A stretch of 64,000 nt of DNA from an uncultured Polycyclovorans sp. (lineage in GTDB: Bacteria; Pseudomonadota; Gammaproteobacteria; Nevskiales; Nevskiaceae): assembly GCA_936928855.1 (NCBI GenBank), contig CAKZHZ010000070.1:23194-87193 (forward strand), given 5' to 3'. Below are positions 62,250 through 64,000 of this stretch, in pieces. Position 1 is the first letter of the stretch, and each line of letters begins with the position of its first letter. Below the pieces are notes generated by a model. The model was not told where the DNA came from. It saw only the letters and a program-made list of their open reading frames with translations, and ran no database searches. Both the position numbers and the translations under genes were made by a program.

Positions 62250-62863
62250 GTCCGCTGACGCTGGGCCTGACCGGCGGTGTCGCCAGCGGCAAGTCGCTGG
62301 TGGAATCGCAGCTGCGGGATCTCGGCGCCCCGGTGCTGGATGCCGACCAGGTCGCCCGCGATGTGGTGGCGCCCGGCGAGCCGGCACTGGCCGCCATCGC
62401 GGAGACCTTCGGGGCCGACATGCTGCTGCCGGAGGGCACGCTCGACCGACGCCGCATGCGGGAGCGGGTGTTCGCCGATGCCGACGCCCGGAAGCAGCTC
62501 GAAGACCTGTTGCACCCCCGCATCGGCGAACGCATGCAGGCATGGCGTGCAGCGCAGACCGCGCCCTACTGCGTACTGTCGATTGCCATCCTGCTGGAAA
62601 GCCGGTTCCGATCGCTGGTGGACCGCGTTGTGGTGGTGGACGTGGATGAGGCGGAACAGGTCCGTCGGCTGCTGTCCCGGGACGGTATCAGCGAGACGCT
62701 GGCCCGGCAGATGCTGGCGGCCCAGACCGATCGCGAAACCCGACTCCGGGCAGCCGATGATGTGATCGACAACAGCGGCACACCGGAGCAGACCCGGGCC
62801 CAGGTCGAAATGCTGCACTTACGCTGGTGCGACGCAGGCGCAGCACGCCGCAAGGCGGTTTGA
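62246..62863 (+). CDS. coaE: Dephospho-CoA kinase
   Basis: A 205-residue kinase that makes CoA from dephospho-CoA. The P-loop LTGGVASGKSLVESQL is at the N-terminus, and VLDADQVARDVVAPG follows in the CoA-binding region. RVVVVDVDEAEQVRRLLSRDG is near residue 130. It starts with GTG in the pilD stop (GTGA), the usual gammaproteobacterial arrangement. Confidence 0.95.
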   Translation: MSPLTLGLTGGVASGKSLVESQLRDLGAPVLDADQVARDVVAPGEPALAAIAETFGADMLLPEGTLDRRRMRERVFADADARKQLEDLLHPRIGERMQAWRAAQTAPYCVLSIAILLESRFRSLVDRVVVVDVDEAEQVRRLLSRDGISETLARQMLAAQTDRETRLRAADDVIDNSGTPEQTRAQVEMLHLRWCDAGAARRKAV

Positions 62864-62916
62864 AATGAACTGCGACACACTTCACAATCGGCCGGCATTC
62901 AATTAACCGGGTTCGT

Positions 62917-63693
62917 GTGTCTGTTGCCGAAAACCCTGTCGTGTTTGAACAGCCGCTCACCGAACGGGTGCGCGTCTTTCTGCGCCTGGAGTTTCTCTTC
63001 GGCCAGTACCGGCATCATCGCCGCGACGAATCCGAGTACGGCGCCCGTGCCTCCCTGCACGTTTTGCTCGACATCCTGTCGGTACTGTCGCGTTCGGACC
63101 TGAAGAACGACATTCTCAAGGAGCTGACCGAGCAGCACGCCGCGCTGACCCGTCTGGCGCAACGGCCCGGCATCGACCCCGAATCACTGCAGTCGGTGCT
63201 GACCGAGCTCACCGCAGCGGTCAACGGCATGCAACAGCTGGCCACCCAGTTCGCCGGCAACCTGCTGCGGGAAAACGACTTCCTGACGACCGTCGCCAAT
63301 CGCTACGGCATCCCCGGCGGTACCTGCGGCTTCGATCTGCCCACCCTGCATTACTGGCTGTCACAACCCCGCAAGGGACTGGAACGCGACCTCGATGCGT
63401 GGTCTGCCGACATGCGGCCTTTCGAGCACGCCATCCTGCTGTATCTGCGCCTGCTGCGCGAAAGCCGGGAGCCGGAGTCGGTGGTGGCCCAGCGGGGCAT
63501 GCACATCCACAACCCTTCGGGCGCCTGCCAGCTGCTGCGGGTGCATGTGCCCCGGAGCGTGTCGGTCTACCCCGAGATCAGTGCCAGCCGCCATCGTTTC
63601 AGCATCCGCTTCATGAGCGCCCGCGACATCAATGCCCGCAGCCAGCAGGTAATGACCGACATCCCCTTCGACATGCAGTGCTGCGCCCTGTGA
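62917..63693 (+). CDS. zapD: Cell division protein ZapD
   Basis: A 258-residue FtsZ-ring stabilising protein. Family features are the N-terminal FEQPLTERVRVFLRLEFLF, the LLDILSVLSRSDLKNDILKE helix, the RPGIDPESLQSVLTEL segment, and the C-terminal PEISASRHRFSIRFM. It starts with GTG at 62917, with no earlier plausible start. It lies between coaE and yacG, as in other gammaproteobacteria. Confidence 0.93.
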   Translation: MSVAENPVVFEQPLTERVRVFLRLEFLFGQYRHHRRDESEYGARASLHVLLDILSVLSRSDLKNDILKELTEQHAALTRLAQRPGIDPESLQSVLTELTAAVNGMQQLATQFAGNLLRENDFLTTVANRYGIPGGTCGFDLPTLHYWLSQPRKGLERDLDAWSADMRPFEHAILLYLRLLRESREPESVVAQRGMHIHNPSGACQLLRVHVPRSVSVYPEISASRHRFSIRFMSARDINARSQQVMTDIPFDMQCCAL

Positions 63694-63875
63694 GTGGCGC
63701 GACCAGCCGTATCGGCCGTTGTCCTCAGTGCAGCAAGGCAAGCCGCCTTGACAGCCAGAACCGGTGGCGGCCGTTCTGCAGCGAACGCTGCAAGATGATC
63801 GATCTGGGAGAGTGGTTCGCCGAACGGCACGTGGTCCCCGGCGAGCCGGTGGATCCGCTGGCGCCTCAGGACTGA
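63690..63875 (+). CDS. yacG: DNA gyrase inhibitor YacG
   Basis: A 61-residue zinc protein that binds GyrB and inhibits DNA gyrase. Two cysteine pairs, CPQC and CSERC, with WRPFCSERCKMIDLGEWF between and after, are characteristic. It begins with GTG overlapping the zapD stop (GTGA). The stop codon (TGA at 63873) lies in the first bases of an interspersed repeat element. Confidence 0.93.
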   Translation: MSGATSRIGRCPQCSKASRLDSQNRWRPFCSERCKMIDLGEWFAERHVVPGEPVDPLAPQD

Positions 63876-64000
63876 GAGCATGTGAAAAAATCGCCCGCCT
63901 GCTGCGCCCTCCGTCGAACGCCCCCGTCTGCGTTGTCCTACGTGAAATCCAGCGTCATTTACCTCAGTAAACTCCTTGGATTTCGCGCAGGACGCCTTGC
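63872..64000. repeat. Interspersed GAGAGCATGT element, long copy running off the window
   Basis: It begins CTGAGAGCATGTGAAAAAAT and continues TCGCCCGCCTGCTGCG. From 63930 an imperfect inverted repeat (arms about 30 nt, centred on CTCA at 63963-63966) is seen: GTCCTACGTGAAATCCA against its complement near 63976-63993. No transposase gene is present. It resembles a miniature mobile element but its right end is outside the window. Confidence 0.6.

Overview
The window is high-GC bacterial DNA, densely coded on both strands. It most likely comes from a gammaproteobacterium. The housekeeping blocks support this: pilB-pilC-pilD-coaE-zapD-yacG at the right end, pmbA, mpl, rnd, plsY, and coaX overlapping birA. 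TonB-dependent uptake, an ECF sigma/FecR pair and ketone-type catabolic genes would suit a Nevskiales/Solimonadaceae-like or related environmental lineage, but that placement is inference. No rRNA, tRNA, CRISPR array, phage or intact insertion sequence was seen.

Left block (1-16077): a catabolic module. Reading leftwards from about 14.3 kb, a short-chain dehydrogenase, a zinc-free NADP-dependent oxidoreductase, a MalT/LuxR-type STAND regulator, five genes in the apcABCDE order of acetophenone carboxylase, and a benzoylacetate/acetoacetate-CoA ligase-like gene (cut by the window edge) form one apparent operon. A thiolase and a small membrane protein are transcribed divergently. Together they could turn a secondary alcohol or enone into a ketone, carboxylate it with ATP, activate the 3-oxo acid with CoA and cleave it by thiolysis. 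The true substrate is not known.

Middle-left (16-29 kb): a relE-toxin remnant, coaX-birA-plsY, an M61 peptidase, a tightly coupled group of two alpha/beta hydrolases, a lipoprotein and a membrane protein, purD between repeat clusters, and a large autotransporter with its own terminator.

Centre (29-44 kb): two paralogous small secreted proteins that share a nearly identical 96-bp leader, a large TonB-dependent receptor with an STN signalling domain, a MocR-type regulator, and a complete seven-gene Nit1C cluster (nitABCDEFG, the nitrilase cluster linked to cyanide assimilation) behind a sigma-54-like promoter. A fecR-fecI pair follows on the opposite strand.

Right block (44-64 kb): an RND/MMPL exporter overlapping an outer-membrane protein gene, an MFS exporter, a membrane adenylate/guanylate cyclase, an orphan AbiEi-like regulator, phospholipase A, pmbA, mpl, a membrane protein, rnd, an MBL-fold hydrolase, type IV pilus assembly genes, coaE, zapD and yacG.

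Two interspersed repeat families run through the window: a REP-like double palindrome in five clusters, and an element beginning GAGAGCATGTGAAAAAATCG in three places. Both sometimes supply the stop codon of the neighbouring gene.
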